A stretch of DNA of 64,000 bases from Treponema_I sp045599005 (lineage in GTDB: Bacteria > Spirochaetota > Spirochaetia > Treponematales > Treponemataceae): contig JAZRVF010000020.1 of the NCBI GenBank assembly GCA_045599005.1, positions 124,001 to 188,000 of the forward strand. Direction: 5' to 3'. The position numbers and the translations under genes were made by a program. The notes beneath the pieces are model-generated. The model was not told the origin of the DNA. It searched no databases and worked only from the letters and a program-made list of their open reading frames with translations. Of this stretch, positions 25,342 through 33,412 are shown piece after piece. Positions within the stretch are counted from its first letter, which is position 1; each line of letters begins with the position of its first letter.

Positions 25342-25392
25342 TGTCGATCATACTCGACAAATGTTATAGTATATTGTCGAGTGTATTCGACA
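25342..25392 (-). promoter_or_regulatory. paired operator dyads over the DUF4143 promoter
   Basis: Two copies of TGTCGA-N6-TCGACA (25342-25359 and 25375-25392) have centres 33 bp apart, about three helical turns. Between and across them on the minus strand lie TTGTCG, a 16-base spacer and TACTAT. This arrangement fits a repressor binding on one face. Confidence 0.65.
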
Positions 25393-25406
25393 ATATACAG
25401 TGTGTC

Positions 25407-26108
25407 AATGTTTCGACTACGCTCACTTCGTCCGTTCCGCTCAACATGACAGGGGTGTGCATCACTTCGCGCATCCTGACAAAGTGCGTGTGTCATCCTG
25501 GCAAACTGGCACCTGTCATCCGGAGCGCTAAAAACAAGTTTTTTGTCGAAGGATCTATACAAAGCAGTTTTGTCATCCGGATCATACCAGCCTTGTCATC
25601 CGGAGCGCTAAAAACAAGTTTTTTTGTCGAAGGATCTATACAAAGCGTATGTGAGTTTGGGCAGATGTTTCGACTACGCTCACTTCGTCCGCTCCGCTCA
25701 ACATGACAGGGGTGTGCATCACTTCATCCTTTGCGCAACATGACAGGGGTGTGCATCACTTCGTTCTTTGCGCAGCATGACACGGGTGTGCATCACTTCG
25801 CACATCCTGACAAAGAGAGCATGTCATCCGGAGCGCTAAAAACAAGTTTTTGTCGAAGGATCTATACAAAGCGTATGTGAGTTTGGTCAGATGTTTCGAC
25901 TCCACTCACTTCGTCCGTTCCGCTCAACATGACAAGGGTGTGCATCACTTCGCGCATTCTGAAAAAGCGTATGTGAGTTTGGGCAGATGTTTCGACTCCA
26001 CTCACTTCGTTCATTCCGCTCAACATGACACGTGGAGGACACTCACTTCGTCCGCTCCGCTCAACATGACAGGGGTGTGCATCACTTCGTTCTTTGCTCA
26101 ACATGACA
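25407..26108. repeat. largest dispersed repeat array (about 700 bp)
   Basis: A mosaic of ATGTT-type units (ATGTTTCGACT to CTCAACATGACA) and GTCATCCGGAGC units with an inner AAAAAC/GTTTTTT stem closing at GTCGAAGGATCT. They are interspersed with degenerate copies carrying GGGTGTGCATCACTTCG. The 700 bases hold no credible gene; open frames here are repeat-derived. Confidence 0.9.
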
Positions 26109-26143
26109 CGGGTTCCCGTTGAATATGATTCAGATTATGAATG

Positions 26144-26266
26144 AACGGGAAGAAAGGCTGCGGCTGACAAAAACACTCACAAGGCGGAACGCTTCAGAGC
26201 TCCAAGTCTTCGATCTTCACTTTGCCGACTTGCGCGTGTAGCGACGCTAGCTTGCGGTTTTGGCAG
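26144..26266 (+). repeat. repeat family B element, copy 1
   Basis: It starts ACGGGAAGAAAGGCTGCGGC, continues TGACAAAAACACTCACAAGG, and closes with CTTGCGCGTGTAGCGACGCTA and CGGTTTTGGCAG. The same blocks occur inverted at 31412-31512. The middle is diverged. Confidence 0.7.
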
Positions 26267-26274
26267 TTGTTAAT

Positions 26275-26991
26275 CTATCTCAGCAGACTGTTCAGTGCCA
26301 GAAAAGGCCGGATCACCTTGAAAATATTCTCTTCCATGATGCGGTAACCCTTTGCGTTGCAGTGTGTCATGTCAGCCTTGCAGTCATTGTGACCCCATGC
26401 GCCGCTCCACGCATCCCAGATGACAATCAGATTATAGTCTTTTTCAAGGCGTTTCAGCATCCTGTCAAAATCCCCGAAAATATCCAGAAACCGCATTTCA
26501 TCATTGAAAAAGCGCATTATGTAAACCTGTGTCCTGGTAAAATCAATCTTGTCCAGCATTTTGCGTAAGTTTGACTCAATCTGGCTGTAAGTCTGGAAAC
26601 GGCTGGGCATGAAGCGGTCATTTCCACCAAAGTCAAAAATCACCATAGCCGGGTCATGGGCAAGAACATCTGTGTCAAACCGCTTAAGTCCGTCTGCAGT
26701 GGTGTCGCTGTCAACACCGGCATTGATCACAGGAATGTTCACACGCTGCTGAAGAAGTGCAGGCCATGATTCAGTCTCCGGATCGGCTCCATGACCACGG
26801 GTAAGACTGTCCCCAAAGCATACTATCGTTGAGTTTTCTGTGATCGGAACCTTTGCAGGCTGTTTTTTCAGTTCCATCGCTTCCATATCCAAAGTGCTTG
26901 AGCAGCCGGAAAAAAACATGGCAGATCCTCCTGCCGCGGCAAATAAGGCGGCCCAGATAAATGAAGTCAGCGTTCTGCGGATTCTATTCAA
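26275..26991 (-). CDS. SGNH/GDSL-family hydrolase lipoprotein
   Basis: A 238-residue esterase/lipase-like protein. Block I is FGDSLTRGHG with the catalytic Ser, block III is the GGND motif (DFGGNDRFMP), and block V carries the His in DMTHCNAKGY. The N-terminus is a lipoprotein signal ending MFFSGC. The expected role is ester hydrolysis in the cell envelope, on lipids or acetylated sugars. I chose TTG 26991, which overlaps the stop of the HTH gene and follows GAGG; the longer frame to 27078 would run through the HTH gene. It is the third gene of an operon with the membrane protein and HTH regulator. Confidence 0.82.
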   Translation of the reverse strand: MNRIRRTLTSFIWAALFAAAGGSAMFFSGCSSTLDMEAMELKKQPAKVPITENSTIVCFGDSLTRGHGADPETESWPALLQQRVNIPVINAGVDSDTTADGLKRFDTDVLAHDPAMVIFDFGGNDRFMPSRFQTYSQIESNLRKMLDKIDFTRTQVYIMRFFNDEMRFLDIFGDFDRMLKRLEKDYNLIVIWDAWSGAWGHNDCKADMTHCNAKGYRIMEENIFKVIRPFLALNSLLR

Positions 26992-27193
26992 GGAAAAACA
27001 CCTCTTCAAATTTTTTTTCCAGCGCAATGCAGATGATAAGTGCCAGTTTTGCCGTAGGACAGAACTGCCCGGTCTCAATGGAGCTTATCGTGTTTCTTGA
27101 AACGCCCACCATCTGTGCCAGTTCTGACTGGGAAATCTTTTTTTCAGTGCGGAATTCTTTCAGCCTGTTCTTAAGAATCAATGAGTCGTCCAC
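26984..27193 (-). CDS. XRE-type HTH regulator
   Basis: A 69-residue regulator consisting of one HTH domain: ISQSELAQMVGVSRNTISSI followed by ETGQFCPTAKLALIICIALE. It resembles the minimal HTH at 594-788, with the same ending type (FEEVFFLE against LNDLFWGE). It lies two bases after a small membrane-protein gene and overlaps the SGNH lipoprotein start. A perfect 14-bp inverted repeat surrounds the operon -10 box, so autoregulation is likely. Confidence 0.9.
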   Translation of the reverse strand: MDDSLILKNRLKEFRTEKKISQSELAQMVGVSRNTISSIETGQFCPTAKLALIICIALEKKFEEVFFLE

Positions 27194-27195
27194 AA

Positions 27196-27528
27196 TTATC
27201 CTCTTGTAAGCTGAAAAGCAAAGGCAACGGCCGCCAGAATGAACACAGCGGAGTATCCAAGAAACACGAAAAGTTCGTGTGCTTTGCGCATCTTTATGTA
27301 CTTGTAGAGAAAAATCGCGGACTGGACTCCGAAAAAAATCATTCCGTAGCCGGAGTCGATTCTTTTTGTGAAAAGGAATTCAAGAACCATTGCAAGAAGG
27401 CATAAAAAAATCAGGAACAGATGCGAGATTCTGAAAGCCCTCTGCTGGATCTCCAGGTCGAACAGATCCCTGTTCTGATTTTCGCTGCGGCTTTTGGAAA
27501 GAATTTCTTCTTTTGTCATTGATGGCAT
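27196..27528 (-). CDS. small membrane protein, DUF6442-like
   Basis: A 110-residue protein with a charged N-terminal 30 residues (TKEEILSKSRSENQNRDLFD LEIQQRA split by a conserved-looking acidic turn), then three membrane segments (about 34-50, 60-76 and 88-106). The N-terminal pattern EEIL-KSR-EN matches small membrane proteins that accompany XRE regulators (DUF6442). It is the first gene of the operon with the HTH and SGNH genes and sits behind a consensus promoter. Confidence 0.75.
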   Translation of the reverse strand: MPSMTKEEILSKSRSENQNRDLFDLEIQQRAFRISHLFLIFLCLLAMVLEFLFTKRIDSGYGMIFFGVQSAIFLYKYIKMRKAHELFVFLGYSAVFILAAVAFAFQLTRG

Positions 27529-27555
27529 ATAATCCTCTCAGAAACTGATTTTGCA

Positions 27556-27606
27556 AAGTTTACTTGGCAATGGTGAGAATATAACTCTGCCAAGTAAACT
27601 TGTCAA
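27556..27606 (-). promoter_or_regulatory. consensus promoter inside a perfect 14-bp inverted repeat
   Basis: On the minus strand TTGACA (27601-27606), 17-base spacer, TATATT (27578-27583). AAGTTTACTTGGCA (27556-27569) and its exact inverse TGCCAAGTAAACTT (27588-27601) flank the -10 box. A dimeric repressor here would block transcription; the HTH protein of this operon is the obvious candidate. Confidence 0.8.
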
Positions 27607-27672
27607 GATTCCGGCGGATTTTTGCCGTTTTTTTTTCAGAGCGGATTTTCCCTGAAGGGAAGGGGCAATGGA

Positions 27673-29337
27673 TCAGCCGACTTTCTCCACCTGCTCAGAA
27701 AGGAGCGGAATCAGCTGTTTTTTGCGGGAAACGATGTCTGCAAGAATGTAGACATCGTCCTCAAGTTTCGGAAAATCAAGAATCCGTTCTTTGGTTTTTG
27801 AAGTGGAGACAAGCAGCAGACTTGTAAGCCGTGTGATGTCCGTGACCATAAGTGCGCTGAACAGAGCTTTGTGGCTGCGTCTTTCAATCTCAAGTTCTGT
27901 AAGGAATTCTTCCTTACGTGCAAGAATCTCGTCACTGCGGCCGACCTCAATCTGACTTACGGTATATGTTGTCTTGCCTTCCGTGTATTCCTTCATGTCC
28001 TGATGAATCACTTCGGAGGCGCTTCTTCCGCTCAGGCGGCTTGCTGCGGTAAGAACTTCCTGACCGAGAGTCTCAATCTCAAGGTTGGTGATGTTTGAAA
28101 GATATTCCGCGGCTTCACGGTCTGTGTCAGTGGTTGTGGCTGACTGAAGCGCAAGTGTGTCCGCAAGGATTCCGCACAGAAGGATTGATGCGATCTCCCG
28201 GGGAATGGAGACGTGGTTTTCGCGGTAAAGACCCACCATGAGTGTGCAGGTTGCTCCCACCGGTTTGTTGATGAAGGTGATTGGCTGCCGTGTGGCAATG
28301 TTTCCAAGCCTGTGATGGTCAATGATCTCGCGGATCACATAGTTTTCAATGCCTTCCACGGCCTGGGTGCGTTCGTTGTGATCCACCAGGACAAGCTCAA
28401 TGTTTGCTTCGTTAAGCAGATCGTTTTCCGCGATGATACCGATGGCTTTGTCATTTTCGTCCACAACCGGAAGACACCGGCTTGGCGATGCTGAAAGGGC
28501 GGGGCGGATTCTGTGCAGTGTGTCCATTGCGCGCACCGGCTGCACGGCTTTGTCTGCCATGGCAGAAACCGGTGTTGAGTACACTATGAGCATTGCTGTA
28601 CTGCTTGTGTCATAAGGGCTTACAAGCACAGACACACCTTTTGCCTCTGCCTTTGCCCGGAGTTCGCGGCTCAGCATGAACCCCGCGGTGATGACAAGGG
28701 CGCGTACTCCTGACTCAATGCAGTATTCCTGCACGTCAGTCCGGTCACCGGCAATAACAATCAGGTTTTCGCTTATGTGGCTGTCCAGCATTTTCTTGAA
28801 GGATTCGAACTGGGCTGCGGCAACCAGAATGCTGCTTTTTGAAAGCTCGTTCTCATTTACCATGACGATGGGCTGTGCGTTCAGTGTGGTCTGCACAAGG
28901 CTCATGCTTGTAAGGACAGCGGTTTTCTTCTCAGGATTCATCACCCGCAGCACGTTCTGTGCAAAGGAGTTGTAGTGCAGCAGGGCTTTGTAAGTGCCGT
29001 CCTCCGCAGTGACAACAAGAACCTTTGTGCGGCATTCTTCCATCTTGGAGACTGCGCTCCACAGAGAAGTCAGCTCGTTCACAGTCTCCAGTTCTCCGCT
29101 CATGTAATAGGCGGTTTTGGGGATAAGATCGGGAATGTATGTGGGAACAGTCACTCCGAACCGGTTCATGATGTACTCAGTCTGTGGCGTGATTTTTCCG
29201 GCACGGGCGGCAACGTATTCAGTTTCTCCCAGTGCGTGTTTGAGTGCTGCGTAGGCTGCGGCGGAAACCACAGAATCTGTGTCCGGGTTTCTGTGACCCA
29301 TTACGTAGACAGTTTTCTTGGAGGTTGTCTCTTTCAT
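27673..29337 (-). CDS. ppaC: manganese-dependent inorganic pyrophosphatase with CBS-DRTGG insert
   Basis: A family II pyrophosphatase hydrolysing PPi in the cytoplasm, 554 residues. The DHH catalytic domain has VMGHRNPDTDSVVSA at the start and DHHRLGN after the regulatory insert. The insert holds CBS sequence (residues about 60-120 and 240-300) around a DRTGG domain, the arrangement by which adenine nucleotides control CBS-pyrophosphatases. The C-terminal DHHA2 domain closes the active site. I chose ATG 29337 behind GGAAG; upstream starts overlap the alpha-galactosidase gene without a ribosome site. Confidence 0.92.
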   Translation of the reverse strand: MKETTSKKTVYVMGHRNPDTDSVVSAAAYAALKHALGETEYVAARAGKITPQTEYIMNRFGVTVPTYIPDLIPKTAYYMSGELETVNELTSLWSAVSKMEECRTKVLVVTAEDGTYKALLHYNSFAQNVLRVMNPEKKTAVLTSMSLVQTTLNAQPIVMVNENELSKSSILVAAAQFESFKKMLDSHISENLIVIAGDRTDVQEYCIESGVRALVITAGFMLSRELRAKAEAKGVSVLVSPYDTSSTAMLIVYSTPVSAMADKAVQPVRAMDTLHRIRPALSASPSRCLPVVDENDKAIGIIAENDLLNEANIELVLVDHNERTQAVEGIENYVIREIIDHHRLGNIATRQPITFINKPVGATCTLMVGLYRENHVSIPREIASILLCGILADTLALQSATTTDTDREAAEYLSNITNLEIETLGQEVLTAASRLSGRSASEVIHQDMKEYTEGKTTYTVSQIEVGRSDEILARKEEFLTELEIERRSHKALFSALMVTDITRLTSLLLVSTSKTKERILDFPKLEDDVYILADIVSRKKQLIPLLSEQVEKVG

Positions 29338-29356
29338 TTTCACTTCCATATTGTTT

Positions 29357-31282
29357 TCATTGCAAAGCAAGAATCAGGTAGGAATGGGGTGGCACCAGCA
29401 GAGAGAAATCTGCACCGGATGTATGCACTTTTCCGCTTCCGGCCACTTGTCTGCACTGTTCCGGTGAAAAACCGGTTCCCAGGTCTGCCGCTTCAAAAAG
29501 GGCCTTTGAATCAGCCTTTACTTCCCTGTCCGACAGATTAATTACGCCTGCAAAAGTCTTGCTTCTGCTGAAAATATAGTACACATCGCTTTCTGCCGCA
29601 ATATTGCCGAATTCCTCATCTGCAAATTCCGAGTAAAGTTTTACGATCCGTTCTGTAAGCGGACCTTCTTTTTCCGGGTCAAAGGCGGCAGGATCGTCTG
29701 AATGCATTATCTGGGAACCGAAAAGAAAGTTCACCATCGCAAGCAGTTCTTTTTCCGTGTCAGAAAGGGAACAGTTTGCGGTGCGCAGAAAAACCACGTC
29801 CGGGTCATTCAGGTATACGGCTCTGTTCCAGAAAGCATGTCCGAGAGTGTCGCGCATGCTCAGGTGCGCGCTGGGACGCCCGCAGAAACGGAGCATCTTC
29901 AAATCAGTTCGGTCCCAATGTTCCAGTGTGTCTGTTCCAATCCTCGAAAGTGGAAAATTCATGAACGAAGTTTCAAAAGGCATTCCGCAGCCAAGATAAG
30001 CCACCGGTTCCCCTCTGTCATTGTGAGTTCGTTTTGTAAGCACTTTTACGGCTCTGTCATACCACTGATAGGCACTTCCGCTCTCTGCGAAAACTCCGTC
30101 CAGCATTCCGGCAAAAAGAAAATCCAGTTTCAGGTAACGGAATCCCCACTCATTTATTGCCCGGCCGATAATAAAGTCCAGATGGGCAATCACATCATCG
30201 CGGCTAAGATCCAGCGCAAAATAGGAGTGGGGCGGACCGGGCTGGAACTTTCCGCAGGGTGCACCCCATGAGGGATTGAATCCCGCCACTACCGGCCTGC
30301 CTTTTCTGTCACGGAGAATCCAGTCTCTGTGCTGCTGGATAAAATCAGTCCGCATGTCAAAGATGAAAGGTGCAAGCCAGAGTCCGGGAATGTAACCCTT
30401 TGCGGAAATTTCGTCAGTAACTGCCTTCAGTCCGCGGGGAAAGCGTTCGGTTCTTATCTCCCACTGTCCGGTTCCCTGCTGCCAGCCGTCATCAATCTGA
30501 AAAACTAAAGGTTTTTTCTTGTCTAAGTATTCCAGTTTAAGAAGATTGTCCGTTGTTCCCAGTGCGGAAAGGTCTTCCAGAATCAGTTTCTCATCAATCA
30601 CATTGTAATGATTGTACCAGGATTCCCAGCCTGCGGGCCTTTCGCCCAGAAAGTCCAGTCTGTCAAAGCGGTCTGTGCGGAAAAGCTGTCGGATTGTGTC
30701 CTTAAGCTGGAAAAATCCGCGGGCAGCAAAGCAGGTGACTGTTGCAATGTGTTCATCCTGTTGCCACTGGTGACCGTCTGCGTAAACTTCAATCGCAATG
30801 GTGCGCTCTTTCCTGTTCAGTCCGAACTGCACCGGCGGAAGCACTTCCCCGGAAACACGGCCTGTGGAAGCCAGCACCACGTAGGTTCTGCCCCATCGCA
30901 GGTACACAATGAACTGTCCCAGCTGGTTTCCCGGAGACTGGATTGTGTTCGGCACCCGGATATAGTTCTGAAGCTGCGGAATGGGGAAGGGAATGTAAGC
31001 GGGCGCTTTCTCAGCGGACTGCAGTTCCCAGCCCGCATCCCAGCTCTGCCAGCCTGTGCGCTCAAAAGCGTAATCCTCACTGTTGAATGGTGCTGTTTCA
31101 GGATCAAGTCCCAGTTCCTCAAGCAGATCGTCAATGGGGAAAAAATCAATAAGTCTGTGTGCAGAATCCTTTGTGGAGACAATATCCTTCGAGCTGTCAA
31201 AAAAGTAACGGTGTTCAAAAAGTTCCACCCCGGAATCGGCTTTCCGTGCAATGCTGTTTTTCCTTGTCTGTACAATCTTCAT
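29357..31282 (-). CDS. alpha-galactosidase (GH36-type)
   Basis: A 641-residue glycoside hydrolase of the GH36/melibiase clan. Landmarks: VFQIDDGWQQGTGQWE (about residue 270), GLWLAPFIFD, and RYLKLDFLFAG with the likely nucleophile Asp. It lacks a signal peptide, so it probably cleaves imported galactosides such as melibiose or raffinose in the cytoplasm. I chose ATG 31282, which follows a GAGGAG ribosome site; the open frame runs 19 codons further up without one. Galactokinase at 43-44 kb would process the galactose. It lies 19 bases before ppaC. Confidence 0.88.
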   Translation of the reverse strand: MKIVQTRKNSIARKADSGVELFEHRYFFDSSKDIVSTKDSAHRLIDFFPIDDLLEELGLDPETAPFNSEDYAFERTGWQSWDAGWELQSAEKAPAYIPFPIPQLQNYIRVPNTIQSPGNQLGQFIVYLRWGRTYVVLASTGRVSGEVLPPVQFGLNRKERTIAIEVYADGHQWQQDEHIATVTCFAARGFFQLKDTIRQLFRTDRFDRLDFLGERPAGWESWYNHYNVIDEKLILEDLSALGTTDNLLKLEYLDKKKPLVFQIDDGWQQGTGQWEIRTERFPRGLKAVTDEISAKGYIPGLWLAPFIFDMRTDFIQQHRDWILRDRKGRPVVAGFNPSWGAPCGKFQPGPPHSYFALDLSRDDVIAHLDFIIGRAINEWGFRYLKLDFLFAGMLDGVFAESGSAYQWYDRAVKVLTKRTHNDRGEPVAYLGCGMPFETSFMNFPLSRIGTDTLEHWDRTDLKMLRFCGRPSAHLSMRDTLGHAFWNRAVYLNDPDVVFLRTANCSLSDTEKELLAMVNFLFGSQIMHSDDPAAFDPEKEGPLTERIVKLYSEFADEEFGNIAAESDVYYIFSRSKTFAGVINLSDREVKADSKALFEAADLGTGFSPEQCRQVAGSGKVHTSGADFSLLVPPHSYLILALQ

Positions 31283-31315
31283 GTTTTCTCCTCGAGCTGC
31301 TTCGGTCTCGCTTTT

Positions 31316-31338
31316 GTTATTTTCCCAGGAAGTAGTCA
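31316..31338 (+). repeat. 23-bp direct repeat, left copy
   Basis: The block from 31316 (GTTATTTTCCCAGG then AAGTAGTCA) recurs at 31532-31554 with one change (T to C at the fifth base). The two copies flank a family B element. Confidence 0.75.
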
Positions 31339-31411
31339 ACGTTTTTCGGGATTATCCCATCGCAGACAGAATTTTAATCAGATTATAAAAATACTACCAG
31401 TCAGGCAGCCG

Positions 31412-31512
31412 CTGCCAAAATCGCTAGATATCGTCGCTACACGCGCAAGGCGGCATTGAAACTATCATTCCGCCTTGCGAGTGTTTTTGTCAGCCGCTGC
31501 CTTCCTTCCCGT
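31412..31512 (-). repeat. repeat family B element, copy 2 (inverted)
   Basis: Read on the minus strand it begins ACGGGAAGGAAGGCAGCGGC, matches copy 1 through ACAAAAACACTCGCAAGGCGG, and ends in CGCGTGTAGCGACG and ATTTTGGCAG. CGCAAGGCGG (31444-31453) and CCGCCTTGCG (31470-31479) form a perfect 10-bp stem. Confidence 0.75.
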
Positions 31513-31531
31513 ATTATTATACATATACGAG

Positions 31532-31554
31532 GTTACTTTCCCAGGAAGTAGTCA
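31532..31554 (+). repeat. 23-bp direct repeat, right copy
   Basis: Second copy of the 31316 block, 22 of 23 bases identical. It lies seven bases before the long palindrome. Confidence 0.75.
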
Positions 31555-31560
31555 GAGTTT

Positions 31561-31663
31561 ATAAAAAACGTCGCTGGAGTCAGACCGAGGTCGGCGTGTG
31601 AACTTGTGCGTCAGCACAACTTGAGCAAAGTCGGCTCGTCTGACGGGAAGCGACGTTTTTTAT
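31561..31663. other. 103-bp near-palindrome (candidate structured RNA or element)
   Basis: Outer arms ATAAAAAACGTCGCT (31561-31575) and AGCGACGTTTTTTAT (31649-31663) pair perfectly over 15 bp. Inner arms GTCAGAC (31579-31585) and GTCTGAC (31638-31644) continue the stem. An apical hairpin TTGTGC/GCACAA (31604-31609, 31614-31619) caps it. It contains no gene. It could end transcription in both directions because T or A runs lie at each edge. Confidence 0.8.
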
Positions 31664-31839
31664 GTCCTTCTCCTGTCAGTTTGGTCATAATCTGTAAAAA
31701 AAGTGAGTTCTGTGATAAAATCCATTTTACATCATGATCGGTTCAGTAGAAAGACGCTGATTTTTATGCTATCAGGATGATAGTGTCTCAGACGTCTGTG
31801 ATCTGGAATTGAAGGACCTGTGTATGACCGGGAGGATTT

Positions 31840-32592
31840 ATGGCTGATCAGCAGTGGTTTGAAAAAGAGAATTTCTGGCTTAATTACGGCCCCATAATGT
31901 TTGACACAAAACGTTGGGCAGAGGCGCCAAATGTTGCAGAAGCCGTGTGCAAGATTGCAGGCCTTGGCGAAGGTTCCTCCATTCTTGACGCAGGTTGCGG
32001 TCCGGGACGTATAAGCGTGGAACTGGCATTGCGCAAGCTTGCCGTAACCGGTGTGGATCTTATGAAGCCCTTTCTGGACGCTGCCGCAGAGTCAGCCCGT
32101 GACGAAGGTGTCGTTCTTGATCTTGTGCAGGCAGATCTGCGGACTTATGTGCCTCCGCGCCCTTTTGATGCGGCAATCAACCTTTACACTTCCTTCGGTT
32201 ACTGCGACACCATCGAGGAAGACATACAGATTCTCAGACACATTGCAGGTGCGTTGAAAGATGGTGGCTGGTTCATTCTGGAATGTATCTCCCGGGAGAC
32301 TGCAGTCCGCGATTTTACAGAAGGCGAGTGGTTTGAGAGGGCTGGCAAAACTGTGCTTACGGAATTCAGCGTGGAAGGCGCCTGGGAAGGATTGCGTTCA
32401 AAATGGATTCTGATAGACAACCAGACCGGAACACGGATAGAGCATGAATTTGTACAGCGTCTTTATTCCGCGGTTGAACTCAGACGGATCATGCTGGCAT
32501 CGGGTTTCTCATCCTGCGAGATTTACGGTGACTTTGATTTTTCTCCTTACAACGAGAAAGCCCGCACAATGGTTCTTGTCGCAAGAAAATGA
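31840..32592 (+). CDS. class I SAM-dependent methyltransferase
   Basis: A 250-residue cytoplasmic protein with the Rossmann methyltransferase fold. Motif I is ILDAGCGPGRISVELA (about residues 48-63), motif II is VTGVDLMKPFL, motif III is the acidic VQADLRTYV, and motif IV is FDAAINLYTSFGYCD. The C-terminal part ends FDFSPYNEKARTMVLVARK, as in small-molecule methyltransferases of the Methyltransf_25 group. The substrate is unknown. A GGAGG ribosome site precedes ATG 31840. It lies 12 bases before the TSUP permease gene. Confidence 0.85.
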   Translation: MADQQWFEKENFWLNYGPIMFDTKRWAEAPNVAEAVCKIAGLGEGSSILDAGCGPGRISVELALRKLAVTGVDLMKPFLDAAAESARDEGVVLDLVQADLRTYVPPRPFDAAINLYTSFGYCDTIEEDIQILRHIAGALKDGGWFILECISRETAVRDFTEGEWFERAGKTVLTEFSVEGAWEGLRSKWILIDNQTGTRIEHEFVQRLYSAVELRRIMLASGFSSCEIYGDFDFSPYNEKARTMVLVARK

Positions 32593-32604
32593 TAGAATAC
32601 GATC

Positions 32605-33360
32605 ATGCTTAAGTATGTTATTGTGTGCCTTCTTGTAGGCGTTGCCGGTTTTGTTGATTCCATCGGTGGCGGTGGCGGACTGATTTCTCTGCCTGCCTAT
32701 ATCATGAGCGGAATTCCTGTGCATCAGGCGATTGCGACAAACAAACTTTCCTCATCACTGGGGACTTCGGTTGCGGCCTTCAATTACTGGCGGGCTGGTT
32801 ACATGAAGTGGCAGCTCTGTGTGCCGGCAGTAGTCTGTTCTCTTGCAGGTGCTTTCTGCGGATCCAACGTAAGTCTGTCAATAAATGAGCAGGTTCTTTC
32901 AATAATACTGATCTGTATTCTGCCTCTGATAGCGGCTTACGTTATTTTCGGAAAAGGTCTCAAAGATTCCACCGAATCCCGTTTCTCCCTTTCAAAGACA
33001 ATCGCGGTCTGTTCCGTAACTGCACTGGTGATCGGTTTTTACGACGGTTTTTACGGTCCCGGCACCGGCACTTTCCTGATGATTGTGTTCTCCGGATTGT
33101 GCCGCCTTTCACTCAACCAGTCAGCAGGTGTCACAAAAGCCGTGAACCTTACTTCCAACATTGTCTCCCTTGTGGTCTTCATCTATAACGGTCAGGTGCT
33201 TTTCCCGCTGGGTCTGTGTGCCGGTGCCTGCAACATGGCCGGATGCTGGCTTGGAAGCAGAAGTTTCAGCAGAAACGGCTCAAAGATTGCACGCCCGGTG
33301 ATTCTTGTTGTACTTGCGGTTTTTCTTGTGAAAGTCATTGTGGAACTGATCGGAAACTGA
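32605..33360 (+). CDS. TSUP-family (TauE/SafE, YfcA-like) membrane transporter
   Basis: A 251-residue inner-membrane protein with about eight helices in two repeats. The family signatures SIGGGGGLISLPAYIMSGIP with TNKLSSSLGTS (first repeat) and GFYDGFYGPGTGTFLM with KAVNLTSN (second repeat) are clear. TSUP proteins export sulfite or sulfonates or move organic anions; substrate here is unknown. There is no Shine-Dalgarno: a TGA-TAGAAT extended -10-like box ends six bases before the ATG, inside the end of the methyltransferase gene. Confidence 0.88.
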   Translation: MLKYVIVCLLVGVAGFVDSIGGGGGLISLPAYIMSGIPVHQAIATNKLSSSLGTSVAAFNYWRAGYMKWQLCVPAVVCSLAGAFCGSNVSLSINEQVLSIILICILPLIAAYVIFGKGLKDSTESRFSLSKTIAVCSVTALVIGFYDGFYGPGTGTFLMIVFSGLCRLSLNQSAGVTKAVNLTSNIVSLVVFIYNGQVLFPLGLCAGACNMAGCWLGSRSFSRNGSKIARPVILVVLAVFLVKVIVELIGN

Positions 33361-33412
33361 GTTTTTTGCCAGACTTCTAGCACAAAAGTCCTGCAATCAA
33401 TATTATGTTGTT

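Noticed and set aside
23691..26108. Insertion sequence or transposon carrying the DUF4143 gene
   Set aside because: No transposase, terminal inverted repeats or target duplication found; the flanks are members of the genome-wide repeat family.
25850..26122. Open frame of 90 codons in the repeat array
   Set aside because: Its sequence repeats internally and is composed entirely of dispersed repeat units (recurring FDSTHFV and AQHD); no start signals.
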